In this document: positions 1-8,925 of the stretch, piece after piece
Layout of the letters: each line of letters begins with the position of its first letter
How positions within the stretch are numbered: position 1 is the first letter of the stretch
Assembly: GCA_942492815.1 (NCBI GenBank)
Contig: OW818658.1
Location: forward strand, 124,001-188,000
Direction: 5' to 3'
DNA from: JAEUWI01 sp942492815
GTDB lineage: Bacteria > Hydrogenedentota > Hydrogenedentia > Hydrogenedentales > JAEUWI01
DNA length: 64,000 nt
Program-made: the position numbers and the translations under genes
The notes under the pieces: model-generated
Database searches by the model: none
What the model saw: the letters and a program-made list of their open reading frames with translations, nothing else
Told to the model about the DNA's origin: nothing

Positions 1-846
1 GACCGCACACTTGCTCGCGATGCCCTTGGATTCCGCGCTCGCGCTCCACAGATCATAGGGTCGAGACAGCATCCTCCCTTCGGGCTGAGACTGGTTCAGG
101 TTCATACGGATGACATATTCGCCCGGGGTATCTGCCTGGGGGCCGAGGAGCCGGGGAGCCCAAGTGGTGCCGCCATCGACCGAGCGGGCCGAAGTACCGC
201 CCACGTCTATTGGAGCGCGGCCTTCGAGTACGCCGTCGTCGGGCACTTCGACAAAGCCGGAGGTTAGTAGGCCCGTGTGTCCCCGGTAGGTAAAGGCACC
301 GCCGCCCCGCTCATACTCATCCGCTCGCGCAAACATAACCTTGTAGCCTTGGCCGGCGGGTGCATCACAAGCGACTATGATCTCGTTGTCGCCCTGTTTC
401 AGAAGCTCCACCGGAACGGGCACCCACCACCACACGCTCTCGTGCCAGGAGCGGGCCACGCCCTCGATTCGGTGCCCGTTGAGCACCAGATACCACGGGG
501 GCGCGTTGTTCAGCATCTCCGTGTCCATGTAAAGCACGATGTGGGCTTCCCGTGCGCGGACATCGTCAAGGTGCAGTATTTTACGGATCTGCACACCCGC
601 GTGGAGGAGCTCGAAGTAGTCCCCCTTGTCGCTTCGCCCCGCACCCGGCGCGTCATTCTCCACCATCGCCATGTCGTTCAGAACGACCCCGTCCGGGGCG
701 CGCATGACATCATAGGCCTGCCCAGTCTCGTAGATATGGTGGGCCTCAAGACGTATCCCGGCAGGGAGAACATGTTCCGCCGGGCTCCCGAGCAAGACGG
801 TCAGCGCGATGGTGAATATCATAACGCGAAACAGGGATGCGGGCAT
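1..846 (-). CDS. Secreted protein with an Asp-box motif, C-terminus outside the window
   Basis: The minus-strand frame is open from an ATG at 846 to the window edge (282 codons, no stop), so only the N-terminal part is seen. Residues 1-25 look like a signal peptide (hydrophobic stretch VMIFTIALTVLLG). The middle has a beta-rich segment with WYLVLNGHRIEGVARSW and several tryptophans, resembling a carbohydrate-binding jelly roll. Further on, SVDGGTTW matches the Asp-box pattern S-x-D-x-G-x-T-W of sialidases and other BNR-repeat propellers. It is divergent from the pectate-lyase-like gene at 975. A secreted sialidase-like or sugar-binding protein is the best guess; the family cannot be fixed without the missing part. 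Confidence 0.6.
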   Translation of the reverse strand, partial: MPASLFRVMIFTIALTVLLGSPAEHVLPAGIRLEAHHIYETGQAYDVMRAPDGVVLNDMAMVENDAPGAGRSDKGDYFELLHAGVQIRKILHLDDVRAREAHIVLYMDTEMLNNAPPWYLVLNGHRIEGVARSWHESVWWWVPVPVELLKQGDNEIIVACDAPAGQGYKVMFARADEYERGGGAFTYRGHTGLLTSGFVEVPDDGVLEGRAPIDVGGTSARSVDGGTTWAPRLLGPQADTPGEYVIRMNLNQSQPEGRMLSRPYDLWSASAESKGIASKCAV

Positions 847-930
847 CGGGTCCGTCCTTTTGAAGGGTTCGGTGACAGGGGCGCACGACACAGGAAACGG
901 GTTCCCCGACGAACCGAACTCAGGATACGG

Positions 931-953
931 CTATCAACTATCAACTATCAACT
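931..953. repeat. Heptamer tandem repeat CTATCAA x3
   Basis: Three perfect head-to-tail copies of CTATCAA followed by a partial copy, in the 128-bp gap between two divergent secreted-protein genes and about 20 bp before the start of the plus-strand gene. It may be a simple-sequence tract or a phased binding site; nothing in the sequence decides between them. Confidence 0.7.
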
Positions 954-974
954 AGTCGCTGCTATCATGGCGCG

Positions 975-2471
975 ATGAAAAACCTACGCCACCTCGCATT
1001 GCTGATCATCGCCGTCGCCTGCTGTTACGCCCGCGCCCAGGAGGCCCCGCCCACCCGTGAGGCCGTCTGCTCCGTCATGCGCGAGGCCACGGACTTCATG
1101 TTCGACACCCTCGCGAATCGCGGCGGCTTCGTGTGGTTCTACACGATGGGCCTGGAGCCCTACGGCGAGTTGAAAGCGCGTCCAAGCATGATCTGGGTCG
1201 AGCCGCCGGGCACACCATCGGTTGGGCTTGTCCTGTTGGAGGCCTACGCGGTCACGAAAGATAAATACTACCTCGACCGCGCCGGACAAGTGGCCGATGC
1301 GCTTGCACAGGGCCAACATCCTTCCGGGGGCTGGAACTACTTCATCGATTTTGATCCCGAAGGATTACCCGCCTATTACGAATCCTTTTTCTCGAAGTGC
1401 TGGGGTTGGCAGGAATTCCTGAAGCCCCGGAGCAATTGCACCTTCGACGACTACAGCACGACCGAAGCCACGCGCTTTTTTCTGCGCCTCCACGACGTGA
1501 CAAAGGCGAAAGCCCACGAGGCGGTGCTGACGAAGGCGCTGGATCATGTGCTGCGCGCCCAATATCCCGATGGTGCCTGGCCCCAGCGTTTCCCCGATGC
1601 GGAAGCGGATCACGATTACAGCGCCGCACGGACCTTCAACGACGAGGTGACCTATGACTGCATAATGCTTCTACTGGAGGCACACGAACGGCTCGGTGAA
1701 GTGCGCTATCGCGCGGCGGCAATCGAGGGAATGAACTTCTACCTCCGTGCTCAATTGCCCACGCCCCAGGCGGGATGGGCCCAGCAGTACGGCGCGGATC
1801 TGAAGCCCGTGTGGGGTCGGCCATTCGAGATTGCCACGGTGTGTTCCACTCAGACACTCGAAAACATTGCCCATCTCTTCGAGTTCTTCACGATCACCGG
1901 CGATACGAAATACCTCGCTCCGGTGCCTGCGGCGCTGGACTGGCTGGAGGCTTCACGGATTCCCGAAGCGACAGGCTACACCCACACCGGTTTCTACGAA
2001 ATGGGCACGAACCGTCCGATTTATATCAAACAGACCGGCACCACGATTGACGACGTGCGCTACACGGAGACCTACGAGAAGGAAGGCTGCTATCCCTATG
2101 CCCACGAAGTCACCGTAGACGTGGACGGGCTGCGCCGAGAGCACGGGCGCCTGGCCGCGCTGAGCCCGGCGGAGGCCCAGGCGGAGTACGCGGCGGAGAA
2201 GGCGAGGAAGCTCTTGCCAGAGGATATCAAGGGCGGGCACCTGGCCGTTGCGCTGAACAAGATCCCCCAGACGCCCGAAGGGATCGTGTTGATTGTAAAC
2301 GGCCTCGATGAGCGCGGTGGCTGGCGCGATGACGTGACGCAACTGGATCCCTTCGAGCCTTTTACGAAGCCGCCATTGAAGACCGAGGCGTATATCGTGG
2401 GCGGGTATATTGCGCGGATGTACCGGCTTATAAATTACGTGAACGCAGGGGACAGACGGGAATGGCACTAA
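975..2471 (+). CDS. Secreted PL10-like pectate lyase
   Basis: 498 residues with a signal peptide (hydrophobic residues 8-20, likely cleavage after ARA before QEAPP). The mature part looks like the alpha/alpha-toroid fold of polysaccharide lyase family 10: FDDYSTTEATRFF at 157-169, AWPQRFP at 201-207 and RTFNDEV at 219-225 correspond to the family's GGWPQ-FP and ITFND blocks. PL10 enzymes cleave polygalacturonate by beta-elimination; the exact substrate here is not proven, because the catalytic arginine was not located with certainty. The signal peptide supports the ATG at 975, although no strong ribosome-binding site precedes it. The neighbouring Asp-box protein and sugar oxidoreductase suggest a polysaccharide-use region. 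Confidence 0.75.
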   Translation: MKNLRHLALLIIAVACCYARAQEAPPTREAVCSVMREATDFMFDTLANRGGFVWFYTMGLEPYGELKARPSMIWVEPPGTPSVGLVLLEAYAVTKDKYYLDRAGQVADALAQGQHPSGGWNYFIDFDPEGLPAYYESFFSKCWGWQEFLKPRSNCTFDDYSTTEATRFFLRLHDVTKAKAHEAVLTKALDHVLRAQYPDGAWPQRFPDAEADHDYSAARTFNDEVTYDCIMLLLEAHERLGEVRYRAAAIEGMNFYLRAQLPTPQAGWAQQYGADLKPVWGRPFEIATVCSTQTLENIAHLFEFFTITGDTKYLAPVPAALDWLEASRIPEATGYTHTGFYEMGTNRPIYIKQTGTTIDDVRYTETYEKEGCYPYAHEVTVDVDGLRREHGRLAALSPAEAQAEYAAEKARKLLPEDIKGGHLAVALNKIPQTPEGIVLIVNGLDERGGWRDDVTQLDPFEPFTKPPLKTEAYIVGGYIARMYRLINYVNAGDRREWH

Positions 2472-2480
2472 GTTGACGTC

Positions 2481-2672
2481 GGGTGCCACCCGTACACGCG
2501 GGAGCGCTAGCGACTAAGTTTACGGGTGAGCCATCGCGGAAGGTGACGGTGAAACGTGAAGAGACTGTTACGCGGACACTATGAATGCTCCGGAGTTCTT
2601 GTTGATTGAACATAGTCGCTTCACCCGCAAGCTACCGGCCGCCTCAGGCGGCCCGCGTGCGGGTGGTACCCC
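2481..2672. repeat. Paired inverted element with GGGTRCCACCC tips
   Basis: The left arm begins GGGTGCCACCC at 2481 and the right arm, read from 2672 on the other strand, begins GGGGTACCACCC. Both continue into a CACGCGGG block, and a CGACTA / GCGGGTGA block recurs in both arms. The right arm carries its own small hairpin (CCGCC TCA GGCGG). It sits between the stop of the lyase gene and the oxidoreductase. The same tip sequence occurs at 9017-9448, and GTGCCAC tips an element at 12771-12977, so a dispersed palindromic element is likely. Confidence 0.55.
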
Positions 2673-2732
2673 AGTGCGCCCCTTGAATTACTTGGTCAAG
2701 GCGTTAGGTCAGTCCTTACGAGGAGTATTTTC

Positions 2733-3764
2733 TTGCTGAAAGCCAACATCATCGGAACGGGAATCATGGGCACCGCCGTGGCCCAGGTGCTTGCCCGCGA
2801 GCCCCGCGCGACGCTCACGGCGGCGTGCAACCGCAGCCAGGAATCCCTGGACAAGATCAAGGCCCAGTTCGCCATCAACACCTACCACGACTACCGCGAA
2901 ATGCTCGACAAAGAGAAGCCCGACGTGGTCTTCATCGCCACGCCGGACTGGGCGCATCTGGATCCGGTCATCGCCTGCCTGGAGCGGGGGATCCACGTCT
3001 ACGTGGAGAAGCCCCTGACCACCGATATCGCCGAGGCGGAAGCGATCACGCGTAAGGTGTCGGAGACGGGCCTGAAGCTCCAGATTTCCTATAACCACCG
3101 CTGGCTCGCGCCCTATCACCTCACGTACCGCAAGATCCGCGAGGGCGTGATTGGCCGTCCCCTCATGGGTTACGCGCGAAAAAACAATCCCATCACCGTG
3201 CCCACAAAAATGCTCGCGGGCTGGGCCAAGGACAGCTCGCCGATGTGGTTCCAATCCTCCCACGACATCGACCTCATGCTCTGGTGGTTCGACGACGAGC
3301 CCGTGGAGGTGACCTGCACGGGGGTGAAGTCCGTGCTGAAGGCCAAGTACGGCTGGGACACCTGGGACGCGCTCCAGGGCCAGGTGCGCTTCCAGCAGGG
3401 GGGCGTGGCGACTTTTGAGGCGGCGTGGATCTATCCCGAGGGCCACCCTTCCATGCCCGACTCCTTCATGTCGGTGGTGGGGGAGCACGGCCACCTGCAA
3501 GTAGATCGCAAAGACGAGGCCGTCGAGATGAGCTACGAGGGCGGCTTCGCATGGCCCCGCTCGCTGCTCAACTACCAGATCTTCGATCGCTGGGGCGGGG
3601 CTTTCGCGAATTGCATCGCCAGCTTCTTCGACGCGATTGAAGATAACCGCGAGCCCTACGTCACCGCCCGCGACGGCTGGCGCGTCACGGCGGTGCTGGA
3701 CGCGCTCCATAGCGCGGCGGAAAGCGGTGGGGTAGAGAAGGTTACGCCAGTGGGCGTTGTATAG
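2733..3764 (+). CDS. Gfo/Idh/MocA-family NAD(P)-dependent oxidoreductase
   Basis: 343 residues, the usual length for the family. The N-terminal Rossmann fold has the dinucleotide signature GTGIMG at 8-13 and the family EKP motif at 92-94 (VEKPLTTD). The C-terminal domain has FQSSHDIDLMLWW near 173-185, where His and Asp are the usual catalytic pair. Such enzymes oxidise or reduce sugars, inositols or sugar derivatives in the cytoplasm; the substrate cannot be read from sequence. The start is a TTG at 2733, supported by ACGAGGAG about 8 bp upstream. It is a single gene downstream of a palindromic element. Confidence 0.9.
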   Translation: MLKANIIGTGIMGTAVAQVLAREPRATLTAACNRSQESLDKIKAQFAINTYHDYREMLDKEKPDVVFIATPDWAHLDPVIACLERGIHVYVEKPLTTDIAEAEAITRKVSETGLKLQISYNHRWLAPYHLTYRKIREGVIGRPLMGYARKNNPITVPTKMLAGWAKDSSPMWFQSSHDIDLMLWWFDDEPVEVTCTGVKSVLKAKYGWDTWDALQGQVRFQQGGVATFEAAWIYPEGHPSMPDSFMSVVGEHGHLQVDRKDEAVEMSYEGGFAWPRSLLNYQIFDRWGGAFANCIASFFDAIEDNREPYVTARDGWRVTAVLDALHSAAESGGVEKVTPVGVV

Positions 3765-4014
3765 GGAGTTTTCCACTCGTTCCCAAGCGCCGTTTCGGCG
3801 CGACGCTGACCCGCGAAGAAAGCTGTAATGTAATGAACACGATGCAAATCCCCCCTCTGTGACGCCATTTAAAAACTTTACCGGGAGGGGGTGGTATCCA
3901 CACTTTTTACTGTGTTAAGCTCTTGGCCTTGGGTTATTTTCCGGAATTGTGCCGTTTCGCGCCTGAATTGTCCTCCGGGACCTTTGGGCGGTCGGTCGGC
4001 ATCTGGGGTTAGAC

Positions 4015-4512
4015 ATGAACATGAAGTACACAAATTCCTTCATTCTTGCCGTTGGCGTGCTGCTTGCGGGTTGCGAGTCCACGCCGTTTCAGAGCAGCGA
4101 GCAGCCGCCCGTGAAGCTTTTGAGCGAGAGCGAAACGGGAAGCAGTACGCCGCCCGTCGAGACGACGGTTGGGCTGGTACCTTCGCCGCACAAGCGATTC
4201 AACGAGATTCCCCTGCCGGACGACCTGCGGGAGGACACGGTGCGTTCCTTCGTGTACGACTCGCGCAGCGTCAAAATCGGCAAGATGGTGTATTACTCCA
4301 AGAACACCGTGAACGAGCTGGCCCAGTTCTACATCACCAATGCCCCGCTGGACAACTGGACCCTGGTGTCCACGACCCAGTCAGAAGATAGCGTGCTGTT
4401 GTTCTTCACCAAGTCTGGCAAGCGGCTCAATGTGGAGTCCCGCCGGGTGGGGGTGGGCCGGAGCAATGAGCTCATCCTGAATTATCTTCCCGCCGAGGAG
4501 CCCGCACAATGA
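4015..4512 (+). CDS. Hypothetical lipoprotein
   Basis: 165 residues with a typical lipoprotein signal: short basic start, hydrophobic FILAVGVLLAGC, and a lipobox LLAGC with the acylated cysteine at about residue 20. A Ser/Pro/Thr/Glu-rich spacer follows, then a compact domain (from about residue 65) with alternating strands. The domain contains YYSKNTVNELAQFY and ends near the C-terminus. No named family was recognised; the pattern resembles small periplasmic lipoproteins that follow a residue-pair change over time or stress, but this is only a resemblance. The gene overlaps the next lipoprotein by ATGA, so the two are probably translationally coupled and may act together. A second in-frame ATG lies at 4021. 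Confidence 0.75.
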   Translation: MNMKYTNSFILAVGVLLAGCESTPFQSSEQPPVKLLSESETGSSTPPVETTVGLVPSPHKRFNEIPLPDDLREDTVRSFVYDSRSVKIGKMVYYSKNTVNELAQFYITNAPLDNWTLVSTTQSEDSVLLFFTKSGKRLNVESRRVGVGRSNELILNYLPAEEPAQ

Positions 4513-4976
4513 AGCGTGCCGGATCAGCTATCTTGCTCGTCCTGGGCCTGCTGCTGGCCGGTTGCGGCGGCGGCGGTGTCAATCTGGACATTCCCGGTCT
4601 GGCCGGGAAAGCTTCCGACGAAGAGCAAATCACGAAGATTCTCAGTGATGTGCATCTCGGCATGGAGACGAAGAAAGTCGGCAAGATCATGCGGCACGTT
4701 TCCCCGAATTACCTCGACGAAGAGGGCCGGGATGCCGACGGGATCCGGAAGTATCTTAATCAGGTTATGAACAATTATCGAGTGATCGATATTAATAGGT
4801 CCGCGTCCCGCATCCTGATTCAGGGTGATCGCGCCCGGGTGGTGGAGGCGTTCGGGACCCGGGGCCAGCCCGACAACTTTCAGACGCCGCCGGTGACCTT
4901 GCAGGGCCAGGTGGCGGTCTACCTCCAGCGCACGGACGCGGGGTGGAAAATTGTAGAGTGGGGCTCCATCAGTTAA
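4509..4976 (+). CDS. Lipoprotein with an NTF2/SnoaL-like domain
   Basis: 155 residues. A signal with lipobox LLAGC places the lipidated cysteine at about residue 19, followed by a glycine run. The rest (from about 35) has the helix-then-curved-sheet pattern of the NTF2-like superfamily: DEEQITKILSDVHLGMETK, then strands ending in GWKIVEWGSIS, the typical closing strand of DUF4440/SnoaL-like proteins. Such domains bind small ligands or act as scaffolds; no catalytic residues are evident. The start overlaps the stop of the upstream lipoprotein (ATGA), implying a two-gene operon with coupled translation. The family assignment is from fold pattern only. Confidence 0.75.
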   Translation: MKRAGSAILLVLGLLLAGCGGGGVNLDIPGLAGKASDEEQITKILSDVHLGMETKKVGKIMRHVSPNYLDEEGRDADGIRKYLNQVMNNYRVIDINRSASRILIQGDRARVVEAFGTRGQPDNFQTPPVTLQGQVAVYLQRTDAGWKIVEWGSIS

Positions 4977-5052
4977 AATACCCGTTTTTACCCTTCCCCC
5001 TCCCCGGCTCCGGGGAGGCATCGCATGACCAGTTTCTGGAAAGAGAGCATTC

Positions 5053-5961
5053 ATGGCTGAGAAAGAATCGAAGTTGCCCGTCGCGCACGGTGCTGAAGGT
5101 GACGATGCAATCAATGGCGACTGGCAGCAGGCGTTGGATTACATCAAGGAAAACCCCAAGACCGTGGTGGCCGGCCTCGCGTTCGTGGTGATTTGTGCAT
5201 TGCTGGGCGGGATTTACAGCCTGAAAGCGTCGGTCAAGGACCGCCACGCGATGACGACCTATGCGGATGCCCTGGACGAGGAAGATGCGGCGGCACGGGC
5301 CGAGGCACTGCAGGCCGTGGCGGCGGCGGGGAATCGCTGGAGCGTGGAAGCGCTTTACCTTTCCGGCGAGGCCAGCATCGAGGCCAAGGCCTACGACAAG
5401 GCCCGCGAGGCACTCACGAAAGTCGTGAGCGAGCACGCGGATTCCCCCTTTGCCCCCCAAGCTGCGGAAGCGCTCGCTTTTCTTGATGAGAACGACGGCA
5501 AAGTGGAAGAGGCGCTCGCGGGCTACACCAAGGTCTTCGAAACCTGGGACGACACCTTTACGGGACGCCGCCAGCCCCTGAACATGGGCCGTCTTCAGGA
5601 GGCGCTGGGCAAGTTGCCCGAAGCAATAGCTTCTTATAACAAGCAGAAGGAGATCTTTCCCGATTCCTCCTTCGCGACGAGCGCCGAACAGGCTCTGGCT
5701 CGCCTGAAGTCGGAGCATGCCGATCTTTTTCCGGCTGAGGCTGCTCCGGCGCTTGAGGTTGCACCCGCAGCCGAGGCCGCACCTGCGGTTGAAGTTGCCC
5801 CCGCCCCCGAGGCCGCACCTGCGGTTGAGGTTGCCCCCGCCCCTGAGGCGGTTCCGGCTCCCGCCGCTGAGGCAGTTCCCGCTCCGGAAGCCGCTCCCGC
5901 TGCTGAGCCGGCACCCGCTGCCGAGGCCGCTCCCGCTGCGGAAGCGCCCGCCGCGCAGTAA
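5053..5961 (+). CDS. Membrane-anchored TPR protein with an Ala/Pro/Glu-rich tail
   Basis: 302 residues. A short cytoplasmic N-terminus precedes one transmembrane segment at about 36-55 (TVVAGLAFVVICALLGGIY). Then come helical repeats of TPR type up to about 215, including pairs such as WSVEALYLSGEASIEAKAYDKAREAL. The architecture matches the YfgM/TPR_21 group of membrane-tethered periplasmic chaperone-like proteins. The last 80 residues are an Ala-Pro-Glu tract with repeated APAAEA / APAVEV units, probably an extended flexible arm in the periplasm. GAGAG precedes the ATG at 5053. A terminator-like hairpin follows the stop. Confidence 0.75.
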   Translation: MAEKESKLPVAHGAEGDDAINGDWQQALDYIKENPKTVVAGLAFVVICALLGGIYSLKASVKDRHAMTTYADALDEEDAAARAEALQAVAAAGNRWSVEALYLSGEASIEAKAYDKAREALTKVVSEHADSPFAPQAAEALAFLDENDGKVEEALAGYTKVFETWDDTFTGRRQPLNMGRLQEALGKLPEAIASYNKQKEIFPDSSFATSAEQALARLKSEHADLFPAEAAPALEVAPAAEAAPAVEVAPAPEAAPAVEVAPAPEAVPAPAAEAVPAPEAAPAAEPAPAAEAAPAAEAPAAQ

Positions 5962-5987
5962 CCGAGCGCTATTTCTGGGAAGCTTTC

Positions 5988-6021
5988 AAGCGCCCTTGTC
6001 CTCCAGGACGAGGGCGCTTTG
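5988..6021 (+). terminator. Rho-independent terminator candidate
   Basis: A stem of about 13-15 bp (AAGCGCCCT ... AGGGCGCTT) with a short loop lies 27 bp after the stop of the TPR gene. The trailing T-run is poor (TGCTGTTG), so termination strength is uncertain. Confidence 0.5.
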
Positions 6022-6218
6022 CTGTTGTGGGAGGCGCGTCGGCCGATTCGCCGTGTTTGAATTTTCCTTCTCGTGGGTAGTGTTGGTGTGGGTTTCTCCG
6101 GGGCTTCCGGGTGGCGCTACATTGACTTCCGCCGGCTTCCCCTTTAAAATTAAAGACCCCGAGGGGCTTGAATCGGGGTACGGTCCAGCAGGGCATGCAA
6201 CGCGAGGTAGTAACACGC

Positions 6219-8870
6219 ATGAAATCAGGCCTTTACCGCAAATCATTCCTCTTTTTCCTTCTGGCCGGACTTGCCACGGGAACCTCGCAGGCCCAGACGG
6301 CCTGCCTCTCCATCCAACGCTCGATCACCGGCTGTGCCGTTGCCGGGGCCGAGGTGGACGTGACGGTGACCATTGACAGCACCTGCGTCGCCGAAATCTC
6401 CGCGCTTGGCCTTCGGGAAACCATCCCCGCCGGCTGGACCTACCAGGGCTCCACGCTGACCGCCGAGCCCCGCCTGGAATCTGAAATCGGCTCGACGGGT
6501 ACCATTGAATTTGGATGGGTGGAGATTCCCACCTTTCCCGCCAGTTTCACCTATACCCTGTCCGTTCCGGGTGGTGCATCCGGCAGCGAAGATATCGCTG
6601 GCAATGTGCTCTATCGGGAAGACGACGGCGAAGTGTCGGGCACGATTGTAGAGACCAGTGTTTGTATCGAAACGGGCGGTGAAGGCGAAGGTGAGGGAGA
6701 AGGGGAAGGCGAAGGGGAAGGCGAAGGGGAAGGCGAAGGGGAAGGGGAAGGGGAAGGGGAAGGCGAAGGCGAAGGCGAAGGCGAAGGCGAAGGCGAAGGC
6801 GAGACTGGTGCTCCGGAGATCACCCTGCTGGGACTTGCCGATGTTTCGCTTGAATGTGGCACGACCTTCACGGACGCCGGTGTTACTGCGCTGGACAGTG
6901 AAGACGGCGACCTGACTGATAGCGTAATCGCGCTGGGCACGGTGAACGCCCATGAGGCAGGTGTTTACGTGCTGACCTACAATGTGATAGACAGTGATGG
7001 CAACAGCGCGGCCCAGGTGGTGCGCACCGTCACCGTTTCCGACCATACCCCGCCCAATGTCACGCTGGTGGGTCCCGCGACCCAGAATCAGTCCTGCGGC
7101 ACGCCTTTTCTGGATCTCGGCGCGACCGCGACCGACGTCTGCGATGGCACGCTTTCGATCGTGGTGGAGACGGATCTGGACGTGACACAGCCCGGGACCT
7201 ATACGGTGACGTACCGGGCCACGGACACGGCGGGCCTTACCGATACGGCCACGCGGACGGTGATCGTAGAGGATACGGAAGGTCCCGAGATTACGCTGCT
7301 GGGCACCTCGCCTTTCCAGCTCGAATGCGGCACGCCCTACGAGGAACCGGGTGCCACCGCGCTCGACGCCTGCGACGGAGAAGCGGCCACGGTTTCCATC
7401 GTGGCCAGTACGGTCAATCCGGCAGTACCCGGCACCTATTCCGTGACGTATCAGGCGACCGATCAGGGCGGTACGGATGCCATCGTAACCCGCGAAGTGA
7501 TTGTGGCCGATACCGATGCTCCCGAGATTCACCTTGAGGGCAGCGCGCTGGTGGAGATTGACTGCGGCACCCCGTGGACGGATCCCGGCGCGAACGCCAC
7601 GGATGCCTGCGAGGGCGTGGTGGACGTCACGAGCGATGCGGAGGCGGTGGTCAACACAAGCGAAGCCGGATCCTATGAGATCACCTATCTCGCGCAGGAC
7701 AGTCTGGGCAATCTTTCCGTAGCCACGCGAACGGTGGTCGTTGGCGGACCTGTTTGCGAGGGCGGCGACGCGGTATGTCCCCTGACGGACTTTTCCGTGA
7801 TTCAGCCCGCGGGCGGCACGGTCGTAATCCCCGCAGGAGCCGGACAACAGCGCGTGCTCTTCTCCGCAGCCACGATCTTCGACGAAGCGGGTGATTGCGC
7901 TATCGGCACGACTCGCGTGACCTATACGGTTGACGGGGCGGCGCAGCTTTCCGAGAATCGGGACGCTGGCTATCCCGTCGTCTTCTTCCTCACGGAAGGT
8001 GAGTACACCGTGGAGGCCGTCGCCGAGGTCGTGGAAAGCGACAGCACCCTGTCTCAGTCGTTCCAGCTTTCTGTGGTTGGCGCCGACGATGGGGACGAGG
8101 ACGGCCTGGTCGATCAGCCTTTCACGAGTCTGGCTGTTGAAGGCGACACTTGGACTAATGATACGCAAGCGCCGGGCAGCGATGGCACGACGACGATGAC
8201 CACGTGGTTCGGCGAATGCGACGGCGCCTCGGGCGATCTGATCGAAGTGCGGGTGCGCAATCCTGAGAACAGCGCTCAGGTTCTGACGGTGGCGGTGGAG
8301 CGCGCGCTGCTGGACTGCGAGGAGCAGGGCATACTGACGGTGGCCTTTGGCGAGAAACTGCGGAATATCTTCAATGCGTCCGAGCTTGGGGCGATTCCTC
8401 CCGCGCCCGCGGGTGTTGCGGACGATGGCCCCTTCTTCGATGTGAGTCTTGTCGTGAGCGGCGATGGCGGTAATACCTTCGCGCCTGTTGCGGCAAGCCG
8501 CCTGGCGGCGCGCCCGGTTCGGTTCAGCCTTACGGGTGTGGACGTTCCGGATGCTGAGACGGCGTCCTTTGTGCGCTTCCCCACGACGGCGGTGCCGGAT
8601 GGCAATGGCGGTTTCGACTTGGAGGCGGGCGAAGGGAGTTGGAGTTCGGCCTCAATTCAGAATGTGACGGTGGACGGCACGACGATACGTGGTGAAGCGG
8701 TTTCGTTGTCGCTCTTTGCACCGCTGGCTCCCGAAGCGGGCAAGGATCCGAATGGCGCTTCCTGCGCGCCGGGCCGAGGCGTCGGCACCTTCTGGGCGGG
8801 CGATCTGATCGTGGCCCTGGGCCTTCTGGCGCTGTTGGTGTGGAGCGGTCGAGTCAGCGTCGTACGATAA
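6219..8870 (+). CDS. Large secreted Ig-like (DUF5011/HYR type) surface protein with GE linker
   Basis: 883 residues from the ATG at 6219, which has CGAGGTAG upstream and gives a clean signal peptide ending in SQA; longer upstream starts lack both. An N-terminal beta domain (to about 150) resembles DUF11-type repeats. A linker of 21 Gly-Glu dipeptides fills 154-195. Four Ig-like units of about 78 residues follow, each opening with a strand then LECGT or SCGTPF and closing with TYRATD-like and TRTVIV-like strands, typical of DUF5011/HYR domains of surface proteins. The C-terminal third is an unassigned beta-rich domain. The tail has a cysteine (ASCAPGRG), a hydrophobic segment (DLIVALGLLALLVW) and basic residues, a sorting-signal-like end. 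A strong terminator follows. Confidence 0.8.
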   Translation: MKSGLYRKSFLFFLLAGLATGTSQAQTACLSIQRSITGCAVAGAEVDVTVTIDSTCVAEISALGLRETIPAGWTYQGSTLTAEPRLESEIGSTGTIEFGWVEIPTFPASFTYTLSVPGGASGSEDIAGNVLYREDDGEVSGTIVETSVCIETGGEGEGEGEGEGEGEGEGEGEGEGEGEGEGEGEGEGEGEGEGETGAPEITLLGLADVSLECGTTFTDAGVTALDSEDGDLTDSVIALGTVNAHEAGVYVLTYNVIDSDGNSAAQVVRTVTVSDHTPPNVTLVGPATQNQSCGTPFLDLGATATDVCDGTLSIVVETDLDVTQPGTYTVTYRATDTAGLTDTATRTVIVEDTEGPEITLLGTSPFQLECGTPYEEPGATALDACDGEAATVSIVASTVNPAVPGTYSVTYQATDQGGTDAIVTREVIVADTDAPEIHLEGSALVEIDCGTPWTDPGANATDACEGVVDVTSDAEAVVNTSEAGSYEITYLAQDSLGNLSVATRTVVVGGPVCEGGDAVCPLTDFSVIQPAGGTVVIPAGAGQQRVLFSAATIFDEAGDCAIGTTRVTYTVDGAAQLSENRDAGYPVVFFLTEGEYTVEAVAEVVESDSTLSQSFQLSVVGADDGDEDGLVDQPFTSLAVEGDTWTNDTQAPGSDGTTTMTTWFGECDGASGDLIEVRVRNPENSAQVLTVAVERALLDCEEQGILTVAFGEKLRNIFNASELGAIPPAPAGVADDGPFFDVSLVVSGDGGNTFAPVAASRLAARPVRFSLTGVDVPDAETASFVRFPTTAVPDGNGGFDLEAGEGSWSSASIQNVTVDGTTIRGEAVSLSLFAPLAPEAGKDPNGASCAPGRGVGTFWAGDLIVALGLLALLVWSGRVSVVR

Positions 8871-8886
8871 CTGCTTCTGCAACATC

Positions 8887-8925
8887 ACGGCCCCCGCGTT
8901 CGCCCGAGCGCGGGGGCCGTTTTAT
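8887..8925 (+). terminator. Rho-independent terminator
   Basis: A perfect 12-bp GC-rich stem (ACGGCCCCCGCG at 8887-8898 pairing with 8909-8920) with a 10-nt loop, followed by TTTTATTT, 17 bp after the stop of the Ig-like surface protein. Confidence 0.9.

Noticed and set aside
2709..3776. A 355-codon minus-strand frame opposite the oxidoreductase
   Set aside because: The plus strand carries the Rossmann and EKP motifs; the antisense has none.
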